The notes: a model not told the origin generated them from the letters alone. DNA of 37,613 nt from Pseudomonadota bacterium (GCA_022566265.1 JADFJG010000023.1:1-37613); one strand, 5' to 3'; positions 26,664 through 34,705 are shown, counted from the stretch's first letter. Translations and numbers: made by a program.

Positions 26664-27995
26664 TCAGCCGGCGCCGCTGAAGGACATCCTCCTTGCCAAC
26701 GCGGCCTGACGACTGCTCGTCGTCGGACCCGATTTCGATGCCCGAGGCCAGACCAAACCGCCGGCGAAAGCGCCCATCATCGAATTGGGCGGCCGATCCT
26801 CCGGCCGGCTGTTGGCGGCCTGCTGGCGCCGAAGAGCGGCGCTCTTCATCCGCTGGGAGAACCAGTGGACGAGGAGCAACAGGATGATGGCGAGCAGGCT
26901 CAGATTGCCGGCGCCGAAACCGCCGCCTTCATCACCGGAACCCGCGGCGCCACGACCGCCACCGATGCGGCCCGACTTTTTATTCTCGACCGAAGCCGGA
27001 TTTTGTTCGCCGCCGACGATGCCCGAGGCCGGGGAAGCCCCCTCGTCGCCGATGTCGGCCAAGGCGACCTGAGTCGGACCGCCGCCCGACCCCGATCCGG
27101 ACCCCGACGAGCCGCCGCCGGTGTTACCGGTACCGCCCGTGCCGCCGCCGGTGTTACCACCAGTACCGCCCGTGCCGCCGCCGCCACCGGGACCGCCAGC
27201 GCCTGCCGTATCACTGCCTCCACCGCCGCCGCCGGGACCGCCGGGGCCGCCAGCGCCGGCCGTATCACCGCCGCCACCGCCGCCCGAACCGTCATTGTTG
27301 GCGCTAGCGGTGGAGCCACCCGAACCGCCCGAACCGCCCGAACCGCCCGAACCGCCCGAACCGCCGCCACCGCCGCTCGAGCCGCCGGTACCACCCGTAC
27401 CAGCCGTGCCGCCCGATCCGCCGGTGCCGCCTGTACCGCCCGAGCTACCGGTGCCGCCGGTGCCACCTGTGCCGCCGGTGCCGCCCGAGCTACCGGTGCC
27501 GCCGGTGCCACCTGTGCCGCCGGTGCCGCCCGAGCTACCGGTGCCGCCGGTGCTACCGGTGCCACCCGTGCCGCCCGTGCCACCGCCCGTACCACCCGTG
27601 CCGCCAACTCCACTGGCGCCGTCCGTGCCGGTGGTGCTCGTGGTTCCGCCGGAGCCGCCGCCGCCGGAGCTACCGGTGCCGCCGGAGCCGCCGGAGCCAC
27701 TCGTGCCGCCGGAGCCGCCGGAGCCACCCGTGCCGCCGGAGCCACCGGTGCCGCCGGCGCCCGTACCACCACTCCCGGCGTTGACAGACCCTCCCACGAC
27801 GGTCGCCACCTGGAAGAAGGTGCCGCCGATCTGGATTCCGAGGGCAATGACACCGGCGATTATCATGACGCCGACCAGGCCCATGATCAGGGCATATTCG
27901 ACCCCCGTCGCGCCACTATCGTCGCCGAGCGCCGGCCTCACGTACGGCCCGGCGCGCCAGCGCGATTTACCGGGAATCCTATGCTGTCTATCCAC
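26664..27995 (-). CDS. Giant Flp-type pilin fused to Gly/Thr/Ser repeats and a C-terminal membrane segment
   Basis: A 443-residue protein whose first 75 residues are a standard Flp/Fap prepilin: basic leader, G28-A29 cleavage point, then ATGVEYALIMGLVGVMIIAG with Glu at +5 and Tyr at +6 of the mature form. Normal Flp pilins are about 55-70 residues. Here the helix is followed by roughly 235 residues of GGT, GGS and GGTGSS repeats, then a more ordinary linker (VALADIGDEGASPASG), a second hydrophobic segment (about 365-381, NLSLLAIILLLLVHWF) and a 60-residue basic tail. GTG 27995 is preferred because AGGAG lies seven bases upstream; GTG 28016 is a possible earlier start. TadV/CpaA-type peptidase processing is expected. 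The CpaF ATPase encoded at 33138 may power its assembly. Confidence 0.8.
   Translation of the reverse strand: MDRQHRIPGKSRWRAGPYVRPALGDDSGATGVEYALIMGLVGVMIIAGVIALGIQIGGTFFQVATVVGGSVNAGSGGTGAGGTGGSGGTGGSGGSGGTSGSGGSGGTGSSGGGGSGGTTSTTGTDGASGVGGTGGTGGGTGGTGGTGSTGGTGSSGGTGGTGGTGGTGSSGGTGGTGGTGGTGSSGGTGGTGGSGGTAGTGGTGGSSGGGGGSGGSGGSGGSGGSGGSTASANNDGSGGGGGGDTAGAGGPGGPGGGGGGSDTAGAGGPGGGGGTGGTGGNTGGGTGGTGNTGGGSSGSGSGSGGGPTQVALADIGDEGASPASGIVGGEQNPASVENKKSGRIGGGRGAAGSGDEGGGFGAGNLSLLAIILLLLVHWFSQRMKSAALRRQQAANSRPEDRPPNSMMGAFAGGLVWPRASKSGPTTSSRQAALARRMSFSGAG
27442..27560. repeat. 45-base tandem repeat in the pilin gene
   Basis: Two identical 45-base copies (27442-27486 and 27487-27531) are followed by 22 matching bases of a third. 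Each encodes 15 residues of the GGT/GSS type. The surrounding 27100-27780 is made of diverged 9-base units of the same kind. Copy number may vary between strains. Confidence 0.85.
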
Positions 27996-28093
27996 CGTTC
28001 GGCTCCTCAGCTTCACGACCTCCAGGGACTGGATGCCGCCGGCAATCCATGATCCGAACAGATCAGATCGCCCGGTTCCGGCCCCCCGTAAAT

Positions 28094-28118
28094 CGTAATA
28101 TTGTTTTTAAATATTACG
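28094..28118. promoter_or_regulatory. Perfect AT-rich palindrome upstream of the pilin gene
   Basis: CGTAATATT (28094-28102) and AATATTACG (28110-28118) are perfect inverted repeats separated by seven bases. They lie about 100 bases before the pilin start. This could be an operator or an RNA hairpin in the 5' leader. Confidence 0.5.
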
Positions 28119-28352
28119 CGCGGTTCGCGATTTTTAAACAAATCTTAGCAAACCATTAACTGTATCGTATACTTAACTATAACTAGACTTTGTTAAATAT
28201 TATTATTAATGATGTGTTCTTTTTCACTATAATATTTAAAGCATTTCTCTATAGTTACGCAATAAATTTAGACTTTTTTATCTCCGTTGTCAAGACCATA
28301 GTAGTCGTGTTTTAACCAACCGCCGTTAACCATATTCCGCAAGGTTAGTTAG

Positions 28353-28404
28353 TACCTGTATACCGGTGTATTCCGGCTAATACCTGGATGCCGGTAAATT
28401 CGGC
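28353..28404. repeat. Imperfect direct repeat in the pilin control region
   Basis: 28353-28377 and 28381-28404 share the pattern TACCTG-TAT(G)-CCGGT-TATTC-CGGC with a few differences, at a 28-base spacing. Each copy contains an internal CCGG core. They may be paired binding sites for a regulator. Confidence 0.5.
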
Positions 28405-28445
28405 GCGGTTAACTTGGCCCCGCGTCCTGAAAGTAAAACCTTAAG

Positions 28446-28479
28446 ACAAAATTCGCCGCGCCGGCGCCGGACGGCGGCC
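28446..28479 (-). terminator. Candidate terminator after the lipoprotein pair
   Basis: On the minus strand a GC-rich hairpin-forming stretch (28479-28454, containing the palindrome CCGGCGCCGG) is followed by AATTTTGT. It lies just downstream of the second lipoprotein stop codon. The stem is imperfect. Confidence 0.35.
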
Positions 28480-28497
28480 GGATAGGGCTCTAGCGGC

Positions 28498-29106
28498 TCA
28501 GCCTCGCGGGGAGGCGGCGGGGGCGGCGCCGGGGTACTTGGCGCGCAGGCGATCGAGAACGGCCTTGGCATCCATCCCGTCCCCGTCCGGCGCCTTACGG
28601 AAGGCGACGGCGATGCTCACCCGGGCGGTCAGACTGGCGTAGCGGTCATGGGTACCGTGGCGGCGACGCGACAGATAGCCGAAGTGGTGGTGGAACCGGC
28701 GGTGGTAATAGGGGAAGTGGTGGTAGGGATCGTCGTAATAATCGTAGCGCACATCCACCCGAACGTCATTGTCCCGATGAGAGACCGCAAGCGCCGGATA
28801 GCCGTTCGCCAGCGCCAGCTCCGCCGCCCGCCACAGCGCCATGTCGTAGGCCAAGGCCAACTGGCTCGCCGCCGCCTGTTTGCGCCCGTGATCATCGTAG
28901 GAATAGATCGTCCGGGCCGGCGCAAGGTAGCTCACCTTGTAATGGTCACGGTTAAGCCGTTGTTCTTCAAAGCCGTACGACCCGGCGATCTCCTGGGGGC
29001 TGTAAAGGGGATAGGACGGGCGCGGCGCACAGCCGGCAACCATCGCCAGCGCCAGCAGAACCCCGCCCAGCGCCGTCACCCGGGGAAATCCCAATGGCGA
29101 AATCAT
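28498..29106 (-). CDS. CC0125/CC1285-like lipoprotein
   Basis: A 202-residue lipoprotein. The signal peptide ends in a lipobox (LAMVAGC), so the mature protein is lipid-anchored. The segment GSYGFEEQRLNRDHYKVSYL, later WRAAELALANGYPALAV, matches the pattern of the alphaproteobacterial CC0125/CC1285 lipoprotein family (SEQR-x-RYRVSF, then RAAELTLANGYD). A His/Tyr/Asp-rich stretch around 140-165 (YDYYDDPYHHFPYYHRRFHHH) is unusual and may bind metal. Start ATG 29106 overlaps the stop of the upstream lipoprotein gene by one base (TGATG), which fixes the start and indicates coupling. Function of the family is unknown. Confidence 0.75.
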   Translation of the reverse strand: MISPLGFPRVTALGGVLLALAMVAGCAPRPSYPLYSPQEIAGSYGFEEQRLNRDHYKVSYLAPARTIYSYDDHGRKQAAASQLALAYDMALWRAAELALANGYPALAVSHRDNDVRVDVRYDYYDDPYHHFPYYHRRFHHHFGYLSRRRHGTHDRYASLTARVSIAVAFRKAPDGDGMDAKAVLDRLRAKYPGAAPAASPRG

Positions 29107-29657
29107 CACCACCGACCCGCCGGTCGATCGGCCGGCCTTGGCGCCGGGATACGGGCAATGCTGGACGCCCCGGCGGGGTCGGTGACGAATATCTCGATCT
29201 GCCATCGCCCGGCGGCGCGCCGGTAGGCCTCGGCATCGGCAATCCGGATGCGGGCATAGGTCCGGGTAATGGCGGGACTCGGGCGCGGGCCGTTCAGAGG
29301 GAAGCCGAACCCAAGGCCGACATGTCCGCCCCTGGAACCGCCATGGGCGCCGATGCCGACATCGACCCCCCTATGGCCGTAAGCATCGGCTTCCGCGCGA
29401 ACGGTCTCTCGCGTCAGCTCATTGGCGCCGACGGTCTCGCCATCGGGCCCGAGGAGCGCGACCCGCTCGATACGGTAATAGCCTTGGTGATCGGTAATCT
29501 CGACGGTAACGACATCACCGGCGATGGTGGTCCGCCAATCGAGCCCCGGTTGGGCCGCGCCTTGCGGGGATCGGGGACCGGAGGCGCCGTAATCACCCGA
29601 TCCAATGCAACCCGCGAGCAACGAAAACAGAGATAACAGGGCGGCGATTCTAGCCAT
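29106..29657 (-). CDS. Putative lipoprotein of unknown family
   Basis: A 183-residue protein with a lipoprotein signal (MARIAALLSLFSLLAGC, lipobox LLAGC). The body begins DWRTTIAGDVVTVEITDHQGYYRIERVALLGPDGE, is beta-rich, has a Gly-rich centre (GIGAHGGSRGGHVGLGFGFPL), and ends with an IRIADAEAYRRAAGRWQIEIFVTD strand pattern. I do not recognise a family. ATG 29657 has GGGAG at a spacing of seven. Its stop overlaps the next lipoprotein's start (TGATG), so the two are co-translated and probably work together in the envelope. Confidence 0.7.
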   Translation of the reverse strand: MARIAALLSLFSLLAGCIGSGDYGASGPRSPQGAAQPGLDWRTTIAGDVVTVEITDHQGYYRIERVALLGPDGETVGANELTRETVRAEADAYGHRGVDVGIGAHGGSRGGHVGLGFGFPLNGPRPSPAITRTYARIRIADAEAYRRAAGRWQIEIFVTDPAGASSIARIPAPRPADRPAGRW

Positions 29658-30060
29658 CGCACATCTCCCGCGCCAACCGGTGGGACCGGCCGTCCAGGGA
29701 ATAGGAATACCACGTTGCGCCGGCCAAGACCATCCGGCGGCCGGCGAAAGCGCTTTACGAGCCATCGGTCGGCATGCTTCCATCCCCGGCCGAGACCGTC
29801 GGGCCCGGCCGCGATCGGCCCTGGTGGGGCGGCATCGGGAGCACTATCCGGCCAGATGGAAGCGATTCGATGGCCCCAATACGAGTTCTCGGGCAGGAGC
29901 GACGCGACGCGCGATGCGGTGCATCCACCCTCCGCGGCGGCAGCGCCGCTGCTGCCTGCCTGCGCGAAGCCGATGCTTCGCTTCGGCGAAGGCAGGCGGA
30001 GGACGGGTCGGGCAAGCGGCGCGATCCTTCGCCCCTCGGCGATGGGCCCATGGGAAACCC
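29658..30060. other. Intergenic region with palindromic element
   Basis: A 403-base gap between the leftward lipoprotein gene and the rightward transporter gene. It is GC-rich, has no convincing open frame with a ribosome binding site, and contains one REP-like inverted repeat (29951-30000). No clear promoter hexamers are seen. Confidence 0.4.
29951..30000. repeat. REP-like imperfect palindrome
   Basis: TGCCTGCCTGCGCGAAGC on the left and GCTTCGCTTCGGCGAAGGCAGG on the right form an imperfect long stem around 29971-29974. Its GAAG/CTTC-rich form resembles palindromes dispersed in many GC-rich genomes. Confidence 0.5.
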
Positions 30061-30906
30061 ATGGAGCCGTTAGTCATAGCCCTGGTTCTCGCCGCGGCCT
30101 TGATGCACGCGCTTTGGAACACCGTCCTCAAGATCGGCGACGACCGGCTCGTGGCCATGGCCACGATCATGTTCGTGACCGGGACGCTGGCGCCCATCCT
30201 CATCCTCTGGGGCCCGGCGCCGGCGCCTGAAAGCTGGAAGTTCATCGTCATCTCGGCGGCGCTCAACACCGTCTATTTTTACTTCCTCCTGGAAGCCTAC
30301 CGGTTCGGCGATCTGTCTCACGCCTATCCGCTGGCGCGCGGGTCGGCGCCGCTGATGGTGGCCATCGGTTCCGCCGTGTTCGCCGGCGAGGCCCTTTCCG
30401 CCGTCGGCATCGCCGGCGTCGTCATCATTTCCTGCGCCATCGCCGGCCTCGCATTCTCGGGCAGCTTCGGGTCGGGCGGCGGCTGGCGCACCATCGCCTA
30501 CCCGCTTGCCACCGGCGCGATGACCGCCGCCTACACCGTCGTCGACGGGATAGGGGTCCGCGCCTCGGGCAGCCCCGCCGGTTATATCGGCTGGCTCTTC
30601 ATCCTCTCCGCCACACCGATCACCCTGTTCACGCTGATCCGGCGCAAATCCGCCGTCATCGATGTGCTCGGGCGCGATTGGCGGTCCGTCCTATTTGGCG
30701 GGGTCCTCAACTTCGGCTCCTTCGGGCTGGTCATCTGGGCGCTTAGCCGGGGCACGATGGCGCATGTGTCGGCGTTGCGCGAAACCAGCGTCATCATCGC
30801 CGCCCTGATCGGCGCCTACTATCTGGGCGAGCCCTTCGGCCTTCACCGGGTGCTCTCGGCGATCGCCGTCGCCGCCGGGGTCCTGTTGCTCAGCCTGGCG
30901 GCGTAG
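30061..30906 (+). CDS. EamA/DMT-superfamily transporter
   Basis: A 281-residue inner-membrane protein with ten predicted helices arranged as two five-helix EamA repeats. It opens VIALVLAAALMHALWNTVLKIGDDR, typical of the family, and repeats the pattern at the second half (YPLATGAMTAAYTVVDGIGVRASG). The conserved helix ends APLMVAIGSAVFAGEALS and SVIIAALIGAYYLGEPFG are the duplicated E-x(2)-motif helices. Family members export amino acids, nucleosides or other small metabolites; the substrate cannot be told. ATG 30061 is the first start that does not extend into the low-complexity upstream region; GGGAAA is close by. Confidence 0.85.
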   Translation: MEPLVIALVLAAALMHALWNTVLKIGDDRLVAMATIMFVTGTLAPILILWGPAPAPESWKFIVISAALNTVYFYFLLEAYRFGDLSHAYPLARGSAPLMVAIGSAVFAGEALSAVGIAGVVIISCAIAGLAFSGSFGSGGGWRTIAYPLATGAMTAAYTVVDGIGVRASGSPAGYIGWLFILSATPITLFTLIRRKSAVIDVLGRDWRSVLFGGVLNFGSFGLVIWALSRGTMAHVSALRETSVIIAALIGAYYLGEPFGLHRVLSAIAVAAGVLLLSLAA

Positions 30907-31086
30907 GTAGTACTTACTTTCATAGGAGGGTGACACATCTGACGGCCTTGCGGGCCCTTCGATCCGTGGCGCGCCCCGGGGCGTCCGCCGGCCGTTGTAC
31001 GCCTCGGGCGCGGCGCTATAGTGTTTCCGGCCCACCATCTTGCCCGCCCTTTTTTGGCCCGCCCGCCCCATTTTGGGAACACCGCG

Positions 31087-32247
31087 ATGAAACGCCGTCT
31101 CGCCATTTCACTGATCGCCCTTCTAGGCGCCACCGGCATGGCCCCGGCCTGCGCCTCCTCCGCCGATGTCAACATCGGACCCCGGCCCCAGGCGATGGAG
31201 GATCGCCATGTTTACGCACCGGCGGGCATTCGCGTCACGAGTTGGGTCGAAAATCTAAAAGCGCCCTGGTCCCTGGTCTTTCTGCCCGACGGCAACGCCC
31301 TTGTCAGCGAGCGTCCGGGACGAATCCGGTTGATCGAGAAAGGAAAGCTGCGGACCAGGCCGTTGGCGCGGATCGATGTCGCCCGGGGCGGCGAAGGCGG
31401 GCTCATGGGCCTGGCACTGCACCCGCAATTTCCCGCCCAGCCCTATCTCTACGCCATGCACACCTTCGAGGCCGGCGGCCGTACCACGAACCGCGTCATC
31501 CGGCTCAAGATCACCGGCAAAACGGCGCGATTGGACCGCATCATCGTGCCGGGGATCCCGGGCGCCGGCTACCACAATGGCGGACGCATCGGCTTCGGGC
31601 CCGACGGCATGCTTTACATCGGCACCGGCGAGACATTCGACGCGCCGCTTGCCCAGGATCCGGCGTCGCTCGGCGGCAAGCTCCTTCGCGTGACCCCCGA
31701 GGGCAAGGTGCCCCCGGACAATCCGACGCCGGGATCGCCGATCTTCACCTCCGGCCATCGCAACATCCAGGGGCTTGCCTGGCACCCGGCGACGGGCGCC
31801 ATGTTCATTTCCGAGCACGGCCCTTCCGGCGAATTCGGCTTCGGCGCGTTCGATGAGATCAACGCCATCCGGCCGGGCGCCAACTACGGCTGGCCGGCCA
31901 CCGTCGGCGCGCCGGGCGCGGCGCCTTACGCCGATCCCGTGGTGGCGTGGCCGCGCGTGACCACGCCGCCGAGCGGCATGGCGTTTTGGCGTCGGGACCT
32001 GTTCGTCGCCACGCTCGGGAGCGAGGCGCTCATCCGCGTCGGCCTCGAAAGGACGCCGAAAGGTTGGCGGGCGACGCTCATCGAGCGATGGTTCACCCGT
32101 GGGCCGGGAAGCGGCCGGTTCGGACGCCTGCGCGACGCCGTCGTCGGGCCCGATGGCGCGCTTTACGTGTTGACCAACAACCGGGACGGGCGCGGCGACC
32201 CACGCCAGGGCGACGACCGCATCCTCAGGATCGAGGCGGTAAGGTAG
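31087..32247 (+). CDS. PQQ-dependent aldose sugar dehydrogenase (YliI/Asd-like)
   Basis: A 386-residue periplasmic six-bladed beta-propeller. Residues 1-23 are a signal peptide. The soluble glucose dehydrogenase-type core begins KAPWSLVFLPDGNALVSERPGRI and contains ARGGEGGLMGLALHPQF, GYHNGGRIGFGPDGMLYIGTGE with the catalytic-type His163, SGHRNIQGLAWHP, SEHGPSGEFGFGAFDEIN and NYGWPATVG, all standard for this family. It oxidises aldose sugars with PQQ and Ca2+, passing electrons to the respiratory chain. No PQQ synthesis gene is in the window. The start is ATG 31087, which begins the signal peptide directly. A DoxX-like gene follows 63 bases downstream. Confidence 0.9.
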   Translation: MKRRLAISLIALLGATGMAPACASSADVNIGPRPQAMEDRHVYAPAGIRVTSWVENLKAPWSLVFLPDGNALVSERPGRIRLIEKGKLRTRPLARIDVARGGEGGLMGLALHPQFPAQPYLYAMHTFEAGGRTTNRVIRLKITGKTARLDRIIVPGIPGAGYHNGGRIGFGPDGMLYIGTGETFDAPLAQDPASLGGKLLRVTPEGKVPPDNPTPGSPIFTSGHRNIQGLAWHPATGAMFISEHGPSGEFGFGAFDEINAIRPGANYGWPATVGAPGAAPYADPVVAWPRVTTPPSGMAFWRRDLFVATLGSEALIRVGLERTPKGWRATLIERWFTRGPGSGRFGRLRDAVVGPDGALYVLTNNRDGRGDPRQGDDRILRIEAVR

Positions 32248-32310
32248 CCAATCAGATCGGTCCGGTTTCGGCCCGGCGCCGGAGAGAAGAAACCCCAGAA
32301 AGGAAAACCA

Positions 32311-32727
32311 ATGAAATCCGACGAGCGACTCCCTCTCGCCCTGTTCTTGCTGCGCCTTAGCGTATTCGTCGTGATGTTCGTCTGGACGTTGGACAAATTC
32401 GTCAATACCGCGCACGCCATCAAGGTCTATGAACGATTCTATTCCATCGGCGGGCTCGGCGATGCGGCCTTTTACGTTATCGGTGCGATCGAGTTGCTGG
32501 TCATCGCCGGCTTCGTGCTGGGTTACAAGAAACGGTGGACCTACGGCGCGGTTTTGTCGTTCCACGCGATTTCCACGCTATTTTCCTATCAACAATATCT
32601 GGCGCCGTTCGAAAGGGGGAACCTGTTTTTCTTTGCCGCGTGGCCGATGCTGGCCGCCTGCTTCGCCCTCTATTACCTGAGGGACCTCGACACCAAATGG
32701 GCGATCGACAAACAGCACCTGCCGTGA
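32311..32727 (+). CDS. DoxX-like four-helix membrane protein
   Basis: A 138-residue inner-membrane protein with four hydrophobic helices (about 12-30, 50-68, 74-90 and 103-121). LFLLRLSVFVVMFVWTLDKFVNTAHA and GAIELLVIAGFVLGYKKRW follow the DoxX/DoxD pattern of a helix with an R-L-x motif and an E-x2-x-G helix. AAGGAAAACC lies before the ATG. It follows the sugar dehydrogenase gene, and a role near respiratory electron transfer is conceivable, but family functions are diverse and mostly unknown. Confidence 0.7.
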   Translation: MKSDERLPLALFLLRLSVFVVMFVWTLDKFVNTAHAIKVYERFYSIGGLGDAAFYVIGAIELLVIAGFVLGYKKRWTYGAVLSFHAISTLFSYQQYLAPFERGNLFFFAAWPMLAACFALYYLRDLDTKWAIDKQHLP

Positions 32728-33137
32728 CCCCCGGGGCGGCGGACCGCCGCCCTTCGCCGGATGCCTGATCACCCCCCCGAACGGGAGGTATCGAATCCCG
32801 CCGCCCGAGAGGCCTCGGGACCGTCTGTATTAAAATGGATCTGAATTGGCATAAAATAAGGGCTAGAGCCGCCCTCACCTTACCGGTTGCGCCGAAAATC
32901 GGTGAATGGGGGCCGACGAGCCGATTTGATTGCCGCGCGGAGATCGGCTATAAGGGATTCTCGCGGTCCTTGAGAGGGGGGGCCGCCGGTAGGCGATAAT
33001 AGGTAAAGAGCCGGCAACGGCCGAAGGGGGTTCAGGTGTACTCTTCGAGCCGACGCGTATAAGGAAGGGCTCGGGCGCGCCAGGCGCCAGACCCTAGCCA
33101 TAAAAAAAGGCTCGTAACCTTTTGCAGGGAGTACACC
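32728..33137. other. Intergenic region before cpaF
   Basis: A 410-base region. It has a hairpin after the DoxX-like gene (32734-32752) and an AT-rich patch at 32828-32860 with a TAAAAT -10-like element at 32852-32857, a possible promoter for cpaF without a good -35. The long leftward open frame crossing it is antisense to cpaF and not called. Confidence 0.4.
32734..32752 (+). terminator. Hairpin after the DoxX-like gene
   Basis: GGGCGGC-ggacc-GCCGCCC forms a perfect 7-bp stem seven bases after the stop codon. It is followed by TTCG rather than a T run, so it is a weak intrinsic terminator candidate. Confidence 0.4.
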
Positions 33138-34538
33138 ATGGTTCTGCGTAGTTTTTCCAAAGGGCGCGGTAGTGCGGCCACCGCCCGCGGCGATACGGGT
33201 GAGGAGCAGCCCCTTAAGGCTCCCAACCGAACCTCGCTCCAACCCCTCGTCAGCGACTTCTCGTCGCGTTACACCGATTTGAAGGTGCGGCTGCACCAGC
33301 AGTTGCTCGACGTGATCAATCTCTCGGCGCTCGAGAAGATGGGGGCCGACGACATCCGCCGCGAGGTCGGGTCGACGATCGTCGACCTTCTGAAGACCGA
33401 CCTGCAAACGCCGCTGAACCTCGAGCAGCAGAACCGGATCGTATCGGAGGTCCTGGACGAGTTGACCGGGCTTGGGCCGATCGAGCCGCTGGTCAAGGAC
33501 AAAACGACCTCGGACATCCTGGTCAACACCCATGGGACGGTTTACGTCGAACGCAACGGCAAGCTCGAGCTGACCGAGGTCCGGTTCAAGGACGACCGGC
33601 ACCTGATGCGGATCATCGACAAGATCGTCTCGAGCGTCGGCAGGCGGGTGGACGAGTCGACGCCGATGATGGACGCGCGGCTCAAGGACGGCTCGCGGGT
33701 GAACGTGATCGTGCCGCCGCTGGCGGTGGACGGCCCGATCCTGTCGATCCGCAAATTCGCCACCATCCGGCCGAGCGTCGAGGCGCTTATCGAGATCGGG
33801 TCGATGACGCCCGAGATAGCGGAACTGCTGGAGGCCATCATTCAGGCGGGCCTCAACATACTCATCTCCGGCGGTACCGGCAGCGGCAAGACGACGCTGC
33901 TCAACGCCATATCCAGGTTCATTCCCGATACCGAGCGGATCATCACCATCGAGGACGCCGCCGAGTTGCAGCTTCAGCAGCCTCATGTGGTGCGCCTGGA
34001 GACGCGGCCGCCGAACCTCGAGGGCAAGGGCGAGATCGCCCAGCGCGACCTGGTGAGGAACTCCTTGCGCATGCGCCCGGACCGGATCGTCGTCGGCGAG
34101 TGCCGCGGCTCCGAGGCCTTCGACATGCTTCAGGCCATGAACACCGGCCATGACGGGTCGATGACGACGATCCATGCCAACTCCTGCCGCGATGCGCTGT
34201 CTCGGCTCGAGCAGATGGTCGCCATGGCCGGGTTCGATATCCCGCTCCGCTCCATGCGCGCGCAGATCGCCTCGGCGCTCGACGTCGTCATTCAGCTCGA
34301 ACGCATGAGCGACGGCCGGCGCTACCTTGTCAGGCTCGAAGAGATCACCGGCATGGAGGGCGACATCATCACGATGCAGCCGATCTTTGAATTCAAGCGC
34401 ACCGGCCTCGACGAGAAGGGCAATGTTCTCGGCCATTTCCGGGCCACGGGCCTGCGTCCCAAATTCATGGAGCTGCTGGAAAGCAGGGGAATTCACCTCC
34501 CCGTCGAGATCTTTTCGCCCGACAGGGTGGTGAACTGA
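33138..34538 (+). CDS. cpaF: CpaF/TadA-family secretion ATPase
   Basis: A 466-residue cytoplasmic hexameric ATPase that powers assembly of Flp/Tad pili. Residues about 40-200 form the N-terminal domain ([25 protein letters not shown]). The ATPase core has Walker [10 protein letters not shown] at 245-253, the Asp-box ([12 protein letters not shown]), Walker B-type RIVVGECRG at 316-324, and the His-box MTTIHANS at 342-349. All catalytic motifs are intact and length is normal. GGGAG lies six bases before ATG 33138. No tadB, tadC, rcpA or cpaE gene is near it, so the rest of the machine must be elsewhere or this ATPase is separate. A terminator follows at 34635. Confidence 0.92.
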   Translation: MVLRSFSKGRGSAATARGDTGEEQPLKAPNRTSLQPLVSDFSSRYTDLKVRLHQQLLDVINLSALEKMGADDIRREVGSTIVDLLKTDLQTPLNLEQQNRIVSEVLDELTGLGPIEPLVKDKTTSDILVNTHGTVYVERNGKLELTEVRFKDDRHLMRIIDKIVSSVGRRVDESTPMMDARLKDGSRVNVIVPPLAVDGPILSIRKFATIRPSVEALIEIGSMTPEIAELLEAIIQAGLNILISGGTGSGKTTLLNAISRFIPDTERIITIEDAAELQLQQPHVVRLETRPPNLEGKGEIAQRDLVRNSLRMRPDRIVVGECRGSEAFDMLQAMNTGHDGSMTTIHANSCRDALSRLEQMVAMAGFDIPLRSMRAQIASALDVVIQLERMSDGRRYLVRLEEITGMEGDIITMQPIFEFKRTGLDEKGNVLGHFRATGLRPKFMELLESRGIHLPVEIFSPDRVVN

Positions 34539-34564
34539 CCCCGGGCGCGGCCCGGCCGGCGCCG

Positions 34565-34614
34565 CCGAATTTTTGAACAGGTCCCGAATTTTTGGACAGG
34601 ACACGTCCCTGTCC
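34565..34614. repeat. Direct repeat plus hairpin, REP-like
   Basis: CCGAATTTTTGAACAGG (34565-34581) is repeated with one change at 34584-34600. The second copy's GGACAGG pairs with CCTGTCC at 34608-34614. The pattern of AATTTTTGGACAGG with a GGACAGG/CCTGTCC stem resembles palindromic elements mobilised by REP-type transposases; this is inference. Confidence 0.55.
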
Positions 34615-34634
34615 GGCAATGCGAACCCTCATGG

Positions 34635-34659
34635 GAGCGGCCTCGACCGGCCGCTCTTT
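34635..34659 (+). terminator. Intrinsic terminator of cpaF
   Basis: GAGCGGCC (34635-34642) and GGCCGCTC (34649-34656) form a perfect 8-bp stem with a six-base loop, followed directly by TTT and then CCTT. It lies about 100 bases after the cpaF stop codon. Confidence 0.65.
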
Positions 34660-34660
34660 C

Positions 34661-34705
34661 CTTGTCGGGGCCGGCCTTGTCGGGGCCGGCCTTGTCGGGG
34701 CAGGC
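34661..34705. repeat. 15-base tandem repeat, three copies
   Basis: CTTGTCGGGGCCGGC occurs at 34661-34675 and 34676-34690, with a third copy at 34691-34705 differing by one base. It is intergenic, just after the cpaF terminator and before the end of the convergent formyltransferase gene. Confidence 0.9.

Larger units (their letters stand above)
27996..28497. other. AT-rich control region upstream of the giant pilin gene
   Basis: About 500 bases without a gene. From about 28090 to 28400 the DNA is strikingly AT-rich compared with the rest of the window, with runs such as TTAAATATTATTATTAATG. It contains a perfect AT-rich palindrome (28094-28118), an imperfect 28-base-spaced repeat (28353-28404), and near 28446-28479 a candidate terminator for the upstream lipoprotein genes. 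It probably holds the pilin promoter and binding sites for a silencer or other regulator. Confidence 0.55.

Noticed and set aside
26664..26920. GlyGly-CTERM-type sorting signal at the pilin C-terminus
   Set aside because: The Gly-rich stretch, hydrophobic segment and basic residues look similar, but about 60 more residues follow, whereas such signals end within a few residues of the basic cluster.
26865..28098. Long plus-strand open frames rich in Pro/Val/Glu or Ala/Thr/Arg
   Set aside because: They are antisense readings of the giant pilin's repeats; only the minus-strand frame has a recognisable Flp prepilin domain and a well-spaced AGGAG.
32880..34619. 579-codon minus-strand open frame
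   Set aside because: It lies antisense to cpaF, whose motifs are complete; long antisense frames are expected in GC-rich DNA.
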